From JACKII01 sp963974445 (GTDB taxonomy: Bacteria; Pseudomonadota; Alphaproteobacteria; Bin95), in contig CAXBDI010000004.1 of assembly GCA_963974445.1 (NCBI GenBank), forward strand, positions 1 to 64,000: a stretch of 64,000 nucleotides of DNA. Direction: 5' to 3'. The notes under the pieces are model-generated. The model did not search any database. It saw nothing but the letters and a program-made list of their open reading frames with translations, and had not been told where the DNA came from. Positions 7,526-16,702 of this stretch are shown here, in pieces. Every line of letters starts with the position of its first letter. Positions within the stretch are counted from its first letter, which is position 1. The position numbers were made by a program, and so were the translations under genes.

Positions 7526-8974
7526 CTACATGATCTTGAACGCAGGCTCGGTCGGTGCTGCGGACGGCAGCGGCTTGGCGGAGAACAGGTTCTTAATCCC
7601 GGAAATCCAACCCTTCGAACGGTCGTTCAGGCGGAAGCGCTGATCCATCGCCCGGCCGCGCGTCACCAGGATGCCCAGATCGGCGCCCTCATAGCGGAAA
7701 TCGCCCGGCCCCAGAATCCGCAGGAAGAACGCCTCTTTCTCCGTCTCCACCGCCCGGCGGTGATAGTCGAAGCGGTCATAGGACAGCGTGCCGTCGTCAT
7801 TCATGCGGTAAATGCCGGTTTCCGGCGCGTGCGTGACGACGTCGACGGTGTCCTCCGTATGCTTGATCACCATCTGGCACCAGGAATCGATATTGGCCTG
7901 GTCGGCCCAGCGATTGTTGAGTTCGGCGACATCCAAATCAAATGGCACGCCGGAAAACTCCAGCAGGTGGAACAGGAACAGCGGCGCATCGGCGTGGGCG
8001 AAGGCGGCGTGGTTGGTCATGGATGATGCGCCGGTGATGCGCGGATTCAACTCGCCCAGGTAGATTTCGCCGGTTTTCTCCTCGATCAGGAAATCCAGCT
8101 CGAAATAGCCGCGATAGCCCTCCTTCCGCAACTGCTCGCCGAACTTGAAGGTCAGGTCGCGGGCTTTTTGGCGGACTTTCGGGCTGAAAGCGGTGGAGAA
8201 AATTTCGTTGCCGCACCAGCCGCCGCGATAAGGGGTCAAATCCTTGAATCCAACCAACTCGGTCATCAACGGGCCGACGATAGTGCCTTGCTTGGTCGCG
8301 CACGCCTCGATCGCAGAGCCTCTGCAATCGATGCGTTTCATGATCTTGATCTCGCCCTCGCCGACGATCTCATGCTCATGCTGGCGAAAATCCGCCTCGG
8401 AGTTGATGAAGAAGGTCGTGTGGCCGGAATCGCCGAACGCCGATTGCAGCACGAGGTCGCTGCCGATTCCGGCCTCCTTGACGATCTCCTGCAAGTGGTC
8501 CCAGCCTTCCACCTTCGACAGGGTGTTCGGCACCGATGGCACGCCCGCCTTGTCGCCGATGCGCACGGTTTCGATCTTGTTGTCAACGCGGCTGCGCAGC
8601 TTCGCCTTTGGGAACCAGACTTCGGCGCCCAGCTCCTTCGCCAGCTTTTCGGTGGCCTCGTCAAACATTAAGAACACGAACTTCGGCTTGCCGCCCCGCT
8701 CCTTCACGAAGTCGTGCACCTCCTTGTGACCGAGCAGGTAGTTATTGATGTCTTCTATAGATGTGAATTCCGCATGCGGAACTTCCGACGGCACCAGCAC
8801 GTTGGGATGGCGGCCGTCATAGCAGTCGATATAGGTGATATACTTGAAGTTCTTCACCCACTCATCGATGCCGAGCAGGTTGAAGTTCGTTGCAGAAATA
8901 AAATAGATCGGCTGATCGTTGCGATGGAAAAAACGACGAATTTCCGAAATATTCTTCAGGGGTTTGCGAGCCAT
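7526..8974 (-). CDS. ATP-grasp ligase (biotin-carboxylase-like)
   Basis: This 482-residue cytoplasmic enzyme has an ATP-grasp fold. The N-terminal third is an alpha/beta domain (IYFISATNFNLLGIDEW). The central part binds ATP (LVLQSAFGDSGHTTFF, 174-189). The Mg-binding end is YFELDFL (290-296) and the acid-Asn-Pro-Arg motif GELNPRITG (307-315). It lacks the rest of a biotin carboxylase and no biotin carrier is nearby, so it more likely activates a carboxylate with ATP and joins it to an amine. The position between an amino-acid decarboxylase and a C45 amide enzyme, with 35-38 base gaps, supports an amide- or peptide-forming step. Substrates cannot be read from the sequence. Confidence 0.8.
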   Translation of the reverse strand: MARKPLKNISEIRRFFHRNDQPIYFISATNFNLLGIDEWVKNFKYITYIDCYDGRHPNVLVPSEVPHAEFTSIEDINNYLLGHKEVHDFVKERGGKPKFVFLMFDEATEKLAKELGAEVWFPKAKLRSRVDNKIETVRIGDKAGVPSVPNTLSKVEGWDHLQEIVKEAGIGSDLVLQSAFGDSGHTTFFINSEADFRQHEHEIVGEGEIKIMKRIDCRGSAIEACATKQGTIVGPLMTELVGFKDLTPYRGGWCGNEIFSTAFSPKVRQKARDLTFKFGEQLRKEGYRGYFELDFLIEEKTGEIYLGELNPRITGASSMTNHAAFAHADAPLFLFHLLEFSGVPFDLDVAELNNRWADQANIDSWCQMVIKHTEDTVDVVTHAPETGIYRMNDDGTLSYDRFDYHRRAVETEKEAFFLRILGPGDFRYEGADLGILVTRGRAMDQRFRLNDRSKGWISGIKNLFSAKPLPSAAPTEPAFKIM

Positions 8975-9012
8975 GATGATGTCTCCGCCTCTCGATTATT
9001 GTCGTGAAAAGT

Positions 9013-11775
9013 CTATTCGGCCGCGATGGCCGGTGTGGTCCCGACGTTCGACAAAGCTGCGTCGGTAAAGATGCGCAGGCCCAGTTCCGGCCGGTAGCCG
9101 TGGATCTCCGTTACATCCAGTGCGCGCATGAACGCCAGGATGCCGGGACTGATGACCTGGCCGGGCACCAGGATGGGGAAACCCGGCGGGTAGGGAATGA
9201 TGAAGGACGCCGACACCAACTCCCGCCCGTTCGCCATCGCCTCGTCCATGGTTCGGTCGGACAATGGCATGTAGTCGCAGTTTTCCTCGTTGTAGGAGAG
9301 GAAAAACGCGGTGCGGATATCGCCTTCCGGCGTCTCCCCGGGCGAGCGGAAGGCGTCGTGGAAGCGGCTGAAGTCCGGCAGTGGCGGCACGTCGACCACC
9401 AGTGACTTAACCCGGCGGTCGAACGCCAACCGCTCCATCCGGCTGGCGTCGTCGAGCAGGTCGTCCAAGTCCTTCGCAACCTCGACCAAGACTTCGATCA
9501 GGTAGGCAACCGACGAGCGGGTCGTGCCGATGTTCGTCATGAACAGCACGGAATTGCGCGACGTCTTGTTGATCTGGATGCCGTATTTGTCCATCAAGAT
9601 CTGAGTCTTAAACGTGTCGCCATCCCAGCCGGTGCCGCCGACCGCCAGCGTGATGCGGGTCGCATCCAGCACAAATTCGTCGTTGGTCCACGACTCCCAA
9701 ATATCGGTCCAACCCTGTTGCGGGTCGTAATAGCTGGTGACGCCGCTTTCGCGGTACTCCTCCGGGATCATGTCGCCGGCGGTCAGAACGCGGAAATACT
9801 TCTTCAGCAGCGGGTGAATGGCGATGGCGCGGCGCAGCGACATCGCGGCCTCGACCTGATGCTGTACGAACTCGAAGCCCTCCAACTCCACCTGCCGCCG
9901 CCCGACGTCGAGCGATGCGATGATCTGATAGTTGGGGGAGGTCGAGGTGTGGGTCATATAGGCCTCGTGGAACGACTGCTCCACCTCGCCCTTGAAATCC
10001 TGATCGTTGACGTGGATCATCGAGCCCTGACGCAACGAGGTCAGCGTCTTGTGGGTCGATTGCGTCGCATAAACCCGAACCCGCGCATTCGGCGGCGGAA
10101 TCAGGCGGGTGTTGAGCAAGGTTTCTTCGTCCGCGCCCTCAAGCTCCGCCTGTTGCGCCTCGTAAGCCGCCGCATGCTCCGGCGTCCGCAGCCGGGTGCG
10201 CAGCGTGTTGGCGGTGTTCATGCCGGTGCGCTCGCGATAGGTCGGGTTGAACCGGGCGAAGGCGAACCAGGCCTCATCCCACAGGAATACCAGATCTCGC
10301 TTGATCGCCAGGCATTCCTCCATCACGCGCTCGACGTTGTAGACGATGCCGTCGAACGTGCAGTTGGTCAGCAGCAGCATCCGCACCCGATCCAGCTTGC
10401 CCTCCGCCTTCAGGCGCAGCAGCTTGCTCTTGATCTCGGTCAGCGGCACCGCGCCATACATGGAATAGGCGTCGAGCGGATAGCTTTCCAGGTAGACCAC
10501 TTGGGCGCCCGACAGCACCATGCCGTAGTGATGCGATTTGTGGCAATCGCGGTCGACCAGGACGATATCGCCTGGCCGCACCACCGCCTGCACGACGATC
10601 TTGTTGCAGGTCGAGGTGCCGTTGGTGGCGAAGAAGGTCTGCTTCGACCCAAAGGCTACGGCCGCCCGCTCCTGCGCTTCCTTGATCGGTCCATGCGGCT
10701 CCAGCAAAGAATCCAGGCCGCCGGAGGTCGCAGACGTTTCCGCCAGGAAGATGTTGGGCCCGTAAAACGCGCCCATATCCTGAATCCAGTGGGAGCGCGT
10801 GATGGATTTGCCACGGCTGATCGGCATGGCATGGAACACGCCGGTCGGCTGCTTGGAGTATTCCTTCAACGCATTGAAAAACGGCGTCTTATGACGGGCC
10901 GCAACACCGCGCAGGATGTTGAGATGCAGTTCCAGGAAATCCTCCTGGTTATAGAACACCCGGCGGCAGAGCCCCAGATCGAGCCCGGCGACGTCCTCGA
11001 CCGAGCGGTCGGTGATCAGGTAGGCGTCGAGCTCCGGCCGGATTTTGGCGATCTGGCGGCAGAGTTCCGGGCCGTAATCCTGCGGCGCCAACTCGTCAAT
11101 GTCTTCGTCCTGCATCCGCGTCAGATAGCGCTGCAGGATCGGCAGTTGGTTTTCGGACTTCAGCGTCAGCCCGGGCCGGACGATGACAGCCTGAATATTA
11201 TGGTTGAACAGGATGGCGATCAGCGCGTCTTCGAAGCTGGGCGTCACCACCGCCTCGTAGGTGAAGGCGTCTTCCTCGCGCCGTATCCGGGCCAGGCTTT
11301 GCCTTTGAAAGCGTTCCTGATAATCGGTGACCTGGTCGACGATCAATATCTCGAAATATGGCTTTTGCAGCGCCCGCGACTCGATGGACGCATGCAGGTC
11401 GTCATCGGTTTCCTCGTATTCATTGTCGCTACGGCCCAACGGCACAGAGCGCCGGCGATACGTGCCGGACGTCAGGGCGCGGGCGATGCGGCGGGTTGCG
11501 AACGCCAGGTCGTCGAAATTGCGGTTTTCCAACAGCTTGCGCAGATGCTGGAAGGCGGCCCGACCCGGAAAGGCCCAATACATTTCGATGGGCGCCAAAG
11601 ACTCCAGCAGCGCTTGCGCCTTGGCAAAGCTGGTCTTCGATTTCGCGGGTTTCTCGTCGCTGAGCCGAACCAGGGTTTCGCAGGTCTCGCGCAAGGTGCT
11701 CCAGCGGTCCTGGCGCAACTGCACGGCACTATAGTAGTCGCTCAGGGACGCTTCCGTCCCCTTCATCGAATCCAT
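9013..11775 (-). CDS. Orn/Lys/Arg-type PLP decarboxylase, large form
   Basis: The 920-residue enzyme belongs to the biodegradative (fold type I) ornithine/lysine/arginine decarboxylases, which are usually 710-760 residues. The first 130 or so residues are an extra helical region. A wing-like alpha/beta domain follows (about 140-290, IRREEDAFTYEAVV). The PLP domain has TFFATNGTSTCNK, the cofactor aspartate in FLWDEAWFAF (Asp500) and the Schiff-base lysine in ATQSTHKTLTSLRQ (Lys576). An insertion of roughly 50 residues (about 518-562) precedes that lysine. The product should be a diamine or agmatine plus CO2. Which amino acid is used cannot be decided by eye. It sits between the amidase (51-base gap) and the ATP-grasp gene (38-base gap). 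Confidence 0.88.
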   Translation of the reverse strand: MDSMKGTEASLSDYYSAVQLRQDRWSTLRETCETLVRLSDEKPAKSKTSFAKAQALLESLAPIEMYWAFPGRAAFQHLRKLLENRNFDDLAFATRRIARALTSGTYRRRSVPLGRSDNEYEETDDDLHASIESRALQKPYFEILIVDQVTDYQERFQRQSLARIRREEDAFTYEAVVTPSFEDALIAILFNHNIQAVIVRPGLTLKSENQLPILQRYLTRMQDEDIDELAPQDYGPELCRQIAKIRPELDAYLITDRSVEDVAGLDLGLCRRVFYNQEDFLELHLNILRGVAARHKTPFFNALKEYSKQPTGVFHAMPISRGKSITRSHWIQDMGAFYGPNIFLAETSATSGGLDSLLEPHGPIKEAQERAAVAFGSKQTFFATNGTSTCNKIVVQAVVRPGDIVLVDRDCHKSHHYGMVLSGAQVVYLESYPLDAYSMYGAVPLTEIKSKLLRLKAEGKLDRVRMLLLTNCTFDGIVYNVERVMEECLAIKRDLVFLWDEAWFAFARFNPTYRERTGMNTANTLRTRLRTPEHAAAYEAQQAELEGADEETLLNTRLIPPPNARVRVYATQSTHKTLTSLRQGSMIHVNDQDFKGEVEQSFHEAYMTHTSTSPNYQIIASLDVGRRQVELEGFEFVQHQVEAAMSLRRAIAIHPLLKKYFRVLTAGDMIPEEYRESGVTSYYDPQQGWTDIWESWTNDEFVLDATRITLAVGGTGWDGDTFKTQILMDKYGIQINKTSRNSVLFMTNIGTTRSSVAYLIEVLVEVAKDLDDLLDDASRMERLAFDRRVKSLVVDVPPLPDFSRFHDAFRSPGETPEGDIRTAFFLSYNEENCDYMPLSDRTMDEAMANGRELVSASFIIPYPPGFPILVPGQVISPGILAFMRALDVTEIHGYRPELGLRIFTDAALSNVGTTPAIAAE

Positions 11776-11826
11776 TCGATGCCCTCCCGTATATCGGATA
11801 TACGAGCGGGTCCGCGACCAAAGGAC

Positions 11827-12768
11827 CTACTCAGAGATCAGAGAGTAGTCGGGTTCGGCGCCTATTGCAAATTCTGTCTCGCCCGGCGGCCGGATACCGA
11901 TGCCGCGGACCTCGCCCTGACGCGGCATCTCAAGGGGACCTAGAGACTGCAGATAGCTGTCGGCGCCGCTCGCCCGGTCGTAGATCGGAAAATCCGATTC
12001 GCGGTCGCGGAAGCTCTTCAGCACCTGGCCCAAGCCCATGATGCCGGTTTCGCGCTGGCGGCGCACCAGATCGAAGTCGACTTCGACCGGGAACATATCC
12101 TCCTGCCCCGCCGATTGGTGGAGGACGTGAGAGGTCGGCGCCACCACGCACGACCGGCCAACGCCGCCGGCGCCGAGACCGTTCACGTCGATGACATAGC
12201 ACTGAAACTGTGCCGCAGTCGCACGCGCAATCGCCAGTTCGGCGTCGCGGTCGACCGTCCCGGTCAGAACCGGGTGCAACAGCACCTCGACACCCTGCGA
12301 CGTCAGTTGACGGGTGGTCTCAGGGAACCAGATATCATAGCAGATCGACAGACCGAAACGCCCGACCTCCGGCACATCGAAGATACAGAATTCGCTGCCG
12401 CCGGCGACCTCCGCCTCATAGGGGCGGAACGGAAACATTTTCCGATACCGTGTCACCACTTCGCCCGTCGGCGAGATTACGCTGGCGGTGTTGTAGATCC
12501 TGCCGTCCTCCGCCTTCTCGAACATCGAGCCAGGCAGCAGCCACACGCCATACTGGTGCGCCATCGCCTGGAACTTCGCCTCGGCCTCGTTCGGAAACGG
12601 CTGGGCGTAGCGCGGCAACGGCCCATAGGGGGCGAGTTCACTAAACAGGACCATCTGTGTCCAGGGAAAGCGCGCCATCAACACGTCGAGGCGATGCTGC
12701 ATCGCCTCGATATTGTCGTGAAGGGCCGAAACGTGCATTTGCACGCCCGCGATAGCAAAGGGTGTCAT
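11827..12768 (-). CDS. Nitrilase-superfamily carbon-nitrogen hydrolase
   Basis: The 313-residue enzyme shows the Glu-Lys-Cys triad of the nitrilase superfamily: SELAPYGPL (Glu44), RYRKMFPF (Lys110) and LSICYDIWFPE (Cys143). These proteins hydrolyse amides or N-carbamoyl groups; relatives act on N-carbamoylputrescine or omega-amides. The ATG at 12768 is chosen because GGAGG lies 7 bases upstream; the frame extends 19 codons further but without such a site. It is the first gene of the leftward operon with the decarboxylase, ATP-grasp and C45 genes. With an arginine-type decarboxylase it could act in an agmatine-to-putrescine route, but an agmatine deiminase is not present here. Confidence 0.85.
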   Translation of the reverse strand: MTPFAIAGVQMHVSALHDNIEAMQHRLDVLMARFPWTQMVLFSELAPYGPLPRYAQPFPNEAEAKFQAMAHQYGVWLLPGSMFEKAEDGRIYNTASVISPTGEVVTRYRKMFPFRPYEAEVAGGSEFCIFDVPEVGRFGLSICYDIWFPETTRQLTSQGVEVLLHPVLTGTVDRDAELAIARATAAQFQCYVIDVNGLGAGGVGRSCVVAPTSHVLHQSAGQEDMFPVEVDFDLVRRQRETGIMGLGQVLKSFRDRESDFPIYDRASGADSYLQSLGPLEMPRQGEVRGIGIRPPGETEFAIGAEPDYSLISE

Positions 12769-12993
12769 GGAAAAGCCTCCAAGGCCGGCAACGTCCGCAC
12801 CGTAAAATGGCGCAGTCGAACGCAATCAATCTAGGTGGCGATTCTTTACCCCAGAACAATCGCCGCCATTGCCGCAGAGCCGAGCAAGGCCTACAGGCGG
12901 CTCGCAATTTACTGACAACAAGGGGGGGCTGGTGAAGTATGGCGGCGAGAGTTTGAACCGAAGCCCTCTTGGCCTTTGCTGCACAGAAGACAT

Positions 12994-13069
<76 letters not shown>

Positions 13070-13150
13070 ATGCCAATGGGTGCGCCACCCATCTGGTCCG
13101 GTGGCGCGGAAGGCAGTTTATGCGGCGGCTGGCCAGGCAAAGTCAAGCGG

Positions 13151-14707
13151 CTATTCCCGCTTTTGCGCCTGCCCCAGAACCCAGGCCGGCAGCAGCGCGA
13201 ACAGGAACACGGCCGCCAACGCCAGGAAGCTATGTTGAAAGGCAAAACCCTGGGCTTGCGCCTGCACCATCTGCCCCAAAAAGTCCAGCGCGACGCTCTG
13301 GCTGACCGCGCTGTCGATCCCGCTCGGCACCAGCAGGCGCTGCACCGATTCCAGCAACACTTCGCTGGTGCCATTCGCTGCCGTCTGCGTCGCGGTCAGG
13401 GCCTCGGAATAGACGAGGGTCTGCATTTGCAGCCAAACAACGATCAGGTTGGTGCCGGTGGCCCCTCCCAATTGCCGCAGGAAGTTCATATTGCCGGAGC
13501 CTTTCGGCAGTTGCGAGGGCGTCAGCGCCTTCAGCGCCGATGCGGACAGCGACGGCAGAATGAACGCCAGGCCGCCGCGGCTGATGGCGGCGAACCCGGC
13601 AAAGGTCCAGAACCCGGTGTTCACGTCGCTGGAGATCATCAGGGCCGTTCCCAGAGAGAACGCAGATAGCCCCATCATCACCATGATATAACCCGGCAAC
13701 CGATCGGCCAACCGCCCGGTGAAGGGCAGCATCGCCGCCAGCAACAGCGCCGCCGGCGCCAGCACCATGCCGGCTCTGGTCGGAGTGTAGCCTTGAACTT
13801 GCTGAACAAATACGGGAATCACATAGCCGGAAGCGAAATTGCCCAAGCCGAAGACGAAGGCGACGAGCACCGCCGCGCTGAAAACCGGATTTCGGAACAG
13901 ATCCACCGCCAGCAAGGGCGTCGAACTGCGCATTTGCCACCAGATGAACAGGCCGCCGCTCAGCACCGCACCCACCGCCAAGGCCGTCACATGGTCGCTG
14001 GACCAGCCGAACCGCGGCCCATTCGCCATCGCGGTCATGCCGCAATACAACGCAATGCTCAGCAAGCCATAGCCGGCCCAATCGAACCTCGGCAAGCGCT
14101 CGGCGCGCGGCGGCGACGGCATAAAGATCAGGCCGCCGACAATCGCCAGCGCCACCAGCGGCAGCGGCAGAAAGAACATTGCCCGCCAACTGAACGCATC
14201 GATGGCGATGCCGCCCAGCGCCGGCCCTAGGCCGGGGGCGAGCACCATGCCAGTGCCGAACACCCCCATGGCCGTGCCGCGCCGGTCGGGCGGAAAGACC
14301 TGGAACACCGTCGTCATGACCAGCGGCTGGATGACCCCGGCGGCAAAGCCTTGCACGACACGGCCGACAATCAGAACCTCGATGCTGGGCGCGGTTGCGG
14401 AGATGAACGAGCCCACGACAAACAGGCCAAGCATCGAGACATAGGCCATCCGCTGTCCCAGCGCGCCGATCATCCAGGCGTTGAGCAACTGGCTGGCCGT
14501 CATCGTCGCCAGGAACGCCGTCGCCATCCATTGCGCCTGGCTTTGGCCGATGCCGAACGCCCCCATGACGTTCGGAACAGCGACATTGACCAGGGTCGCG
14601 GTCATCATCACCGACGTCGCACCCAGCAGGCCCGCCGCCGCGACGAACCAGCGGTAGTTGGGGCCGAAGCGCTCGAACAGGGCTTCGACCGTATCGTGCT
14701 GGTTCAT
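13151..14707 (-). CDS. DHA2-type MFS efflux transporter, first copy
   Basis: The 518-residue protein is an EmrB/QacA-like drug:proton antiporter of the inner membrane with about 14 hydrophobic segments. It starts at the first segment (WFVAAAGLLGATSVMMTATLV), followed by NVAVPNVMGAFG. It then carries the conserved QWMATAFLATMTA, the loop GRVVQGFAAGVIQPL and motif C-like GMVLAPGLGPALGG. No membrane-fusion (EmrA) gene or local regulator is adjacent, so its substrate is open. A GC-rich inverted repeat (13082-13108) lies between its stop and tRNA-Ala but lacks a T-tract. It resembles the 18573-20075 protein in type, but the two sequences differ widely. Confidence 0.85.
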   Translation of the reverse strand: MNQHDTVEALFERFGPNYRWFVAAAGLLGATSVMMTATLVNVAVPNVMGAFGIGQSQAQWMATAFLATMTASQLLNAWMIGALGQRMAYVSMLGLFVVGSFISATAPSIEVLIVGRVVQGFAAGVIQPLVMTTVFQVFPPDRRGTAMGVFGTGMVLAPGLGPALGGIAIDAFSWRAMFFLPLPLVALAIVGGLIFMPSPPRAERLPRFDWAGYGLLSIALYCGMTAMANGPRFGWSSDHVTALAVGAVLSGGLFIWWQMRSSTPLLAVDLFRNPVFSAAVLVAFVFGLGNFASGYVIPVFVQQVQGYTPTRAGMVLAPAALLLAAMLPFTGRLADRLPGYIMVMMGLSAFSLGTALMISSDVNTGFWTFAGFAAISRGGLAFILPSLSASALKALTPSQLPKGSGNMNFLRQLGGATGTNLIVVWLQMQTLVYSEALTATQTAANGTSEVLLESVQRLLVPSGIDSAVSQSVALDFLGQMVQAQAQGFAFQHSFLALAAVFLFALLPAWVLGQAQKRE

Positions 14708-14873
14708 CGGCGGGATTCACGCGCCCGGCGCGCACTGCTTGGCGAAACAAAGGCTTCGGCATTGTTGCCCGTCTTGCGCCAATCGGCAAGCGGGCTTGCA
14801 AAATCGCTGGCGCGTCCGCCGAAAAAACATCCCGGACGAGCCGCGCATCGCGTCAGAGCGCTTTGGCTTGGCG

Positions 14874-15671
14874 CTACAGCCCGCGCTCGGCCAGCCACTC
14901 CAGCACATGGCGGGCTCCGCCATGCTCGAACAGGTTTACATGGCCTGCCTCGTCCAACAGGACAAACCGCTTCGGCTCCGGCAATTCGCGGAACAGCCGT
15001 TTGGCGTGAGAGATCGGCACGGTCTTGTCCATGCCGCCATGCAGCATCAAGACCGGCGCGGTCATGGCCGACGCGATGGCCATCGAATCCCAGCGGTCCT
15101 TGATCAGCCGCGCCGTTGGAAACATCGGATAACGGGCCTGCGCCATATTGGCGGCGCTGTCGAACGCCCCCTCCATCACCATCGCCCGCGGCCGGACCCG
15201 CAATGCCAGTTGCAGGGCAACGCTGCTGCCCAGCGACTCGCCATAATAGACGAGCGGCGCGTCGGGCGCCTGGCGCGCCAACCAGTCGGCGGAACTCTGC
15301 GCATCCTTGACGATGGCGGCTTCGCTCGGCCTGCCAGCATTGCCGCTATAGCCGCGGTAGGCGGGCATCAACAGGCCATAGCCGGCCTTGGTGAACTCTG
15401 TGAACTTGTTGGCCCGGCAGGCCAGCGGCCCGGCATTGCCATGGAAATACAGCACCACCGGACGCCCGTCCGCCGGCGGCATCCACCAGGCCAGCAGCGA
15501 CAGGCCGTCATAGGTCTCGATCCGAACCTCGGAGACGCCGGTCAGGCCGATGGCCTGCGGCGAGTCCGTTGGTTCGGAGCCCGGATACATCAGTCTGCCT
15601 TGAAAGGCGTACATCAACCCCAAAGCACCGCTATACGCAGCGCCGGCCGCCAGAGCGCCAGTCCAAAGCAT
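14874..15671 (-). CDS. Alpha/beta hydrolase
   Basis: The 265-residue serine hydrolase begins with a hydrophobic leader (LWTGALAAGAAYSGALGLMY) that is probably a membrane anchor, followed by FQGRLMYPGSEP, typical of the bem46/YfhR-like family. The oxyanion-type stretch VVLYFHGNAGP, the nucleophile elbow YYGESLGSSVAL, the acid in MLHGGMDKTVP and the late DEAGHVNLFEHGG histidine give a complete Ser-Asp-His triad. The ATG at 15671 is preferred to a TTG one codon upstream. Substrate unknown; esterase or thioesterase activity is plausible. Confidence 0.85.
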   Translation of the reverse strand: MLWTGALAAGAAYSGALGLMYAFQGRLMYPGSEPTDSPQAIGLTGVSEVRIETYDGLSLLAWWMPPADGRPVVLYFHGNAGPLACRANKFTEFTKAGYGLLMPAYRGYSGNAGRPSEAAIVKDAQSSADWLARQAPDAPLVYYGESLGSSVALQLALRVRPRAMVMEGAFDSAANMAQARYPMFPTARLIKDRWDSMAIASAMTAPVLMLHGGMDKTVPISHAKRLFRELPEPKRFVLLDEAGHVNLFEHGGARHVLEWLAERGL

Positions 15672-15701
15672 CAATATCGTCCGTCTTTTAATGGATCGTC
15701 C

Positions 15702-16541
15702 TTAGTGATGGATAAAAATTGGGACGGGGCAGGCGCGAAGCAACTGCTTTGTCACCGAGCCGACAATCAATTGGCGCCACAATGAGCGATTGCTAAACGC
15801 GCCCATCACCAACATGCCCGCATTCATGCTTTCGACGGTGTTCAAGATGGTTTGCGCGATCTCGCTCGATGCCTGCAACGCGTGCTTGGTGACGCTGACG
15901 CCATGGCTTTCAAAGTAAGCGGCACCGCGAGCTGCCAGCAACTGCGCCTTGTCATCGTCTTCGTCGATGGACAGCACGTGTATCCTCTCGCCTTTACCCA
16001 GGCCCATCAGATGGAACATCTGCATGGCCCGGCTGGCGGGTATCGAGCCGTCGAACGACACCACGACGCCCTTGCCGGGCAGCGGTGCGTTCGGTGGGAT
16101 CATGATCACCGGCCGCGGATTGTCGCGCAGCAACTGCTCCACCTCGTCGCCGATATCCTGCCCGTTGACGCCATGAAAGTTGGTATCGCGGCCGATGATA
16201 ATCAGGTCGTGCCGGTCGGCTTCGTGCGCGATCTGTTCCGCCGGCACACCTTCCACCTCGACGGCCCGGGCCGGCACGCCCTCCTTGCGGCAGTAGTCGC
16301 GGAATTCGGAAATGCGCTTGTCCAACTCGCTGCGCTGCTTGGCCAGCATCTTTTCATCGCGGTGGTCCTTGTAGTGACCGCCGCCAATCGGCATGGCCAT
16401 CGGCCGGGTCACCCATGGCGTATCCAGCACGGCAATACCCGTCAGCTCCGCGTTGTACCGCTTCGCCAAGGTCACGGCATAGGCCTGAGCGCGAACGCTG
16501 GACTCGCTGGTATCGACTGCCACCACCATGGACTTGATCAT
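15702..16541 (-). CDS. Universal stress protein, tandem UspA domains
   Basis: The 279-residue protein contains two UspA folds. The first begins IKSMVVAVDTSESS. The second (from about residue 145) ends with the nucleotide-binding motif LVMGAFSNRSLWRQLIVGSVTKQLL. The segment HDLIIIGRDTNFHG is the degenerate counterpart in the first half. Such proteins help cells survive starvation, oxidants or low oxygen. The ATG at 16541 has AAGGAG 9 bases upstream, better than the in-frame ATG at 16562. It is divergent from the 2-hydroxyacid dehydrogenase gene, sharing a short intergenic region. Confidence 0.88.
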   Translation of the reverse strand: MIKSMVVAVDTSESSVRAQAYAVTLAKRYNAELTGIAVLDTPWVTRPMAMPIGGGHYKDHRDEKMLAKQRSELDKRISEFRDYCRKEGVPARAVEVEGVPAEQIAHEADRHDLIIIGRDTNFHGVNGQDIGDEVEQLLRDNPRPVIMIPPNAPLPGKGVVVSFDGSIPASRAMQMFHLMGLGKGERIHVLSIDEDDDKAQLLAARGAAYFESHGVSVTKHALQASSEIAQTILNTVESMNAGMLVMGAFSNRSLWRQLIVGSVTKQLLRACPVPIFIHH

Positions 16542-16702
16542 CTTCGTGCGCTCCTTAGCCATGCCGGGCTCGTTGAGGGATATTGTTCAGGCTATCATAT
16601 GCGACAGGCGAGGCGTATGGGCAAGCCGCCGCTGGCGTTTCCGGTGACCAACGGCTAGCTTTTGCGCTTCTTGTTTCACTCGTGCCGGAGCCTGTACCGC
16701 CC

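Noticed and set aside
9718..11943. 741-codon plus-strand frame opposite the decarboxylase
   Set aside because: The opposite strand carries all catalytic motifs. This frame has only low-complexity basic sequence.
13082..13108. GCGCCAC/GTGGCGC inverted repeat between tRNA-Ala and the first MFS gene
   Set aside because: The stem is good but no T-run follows on either strand, so I did not call a terminator.
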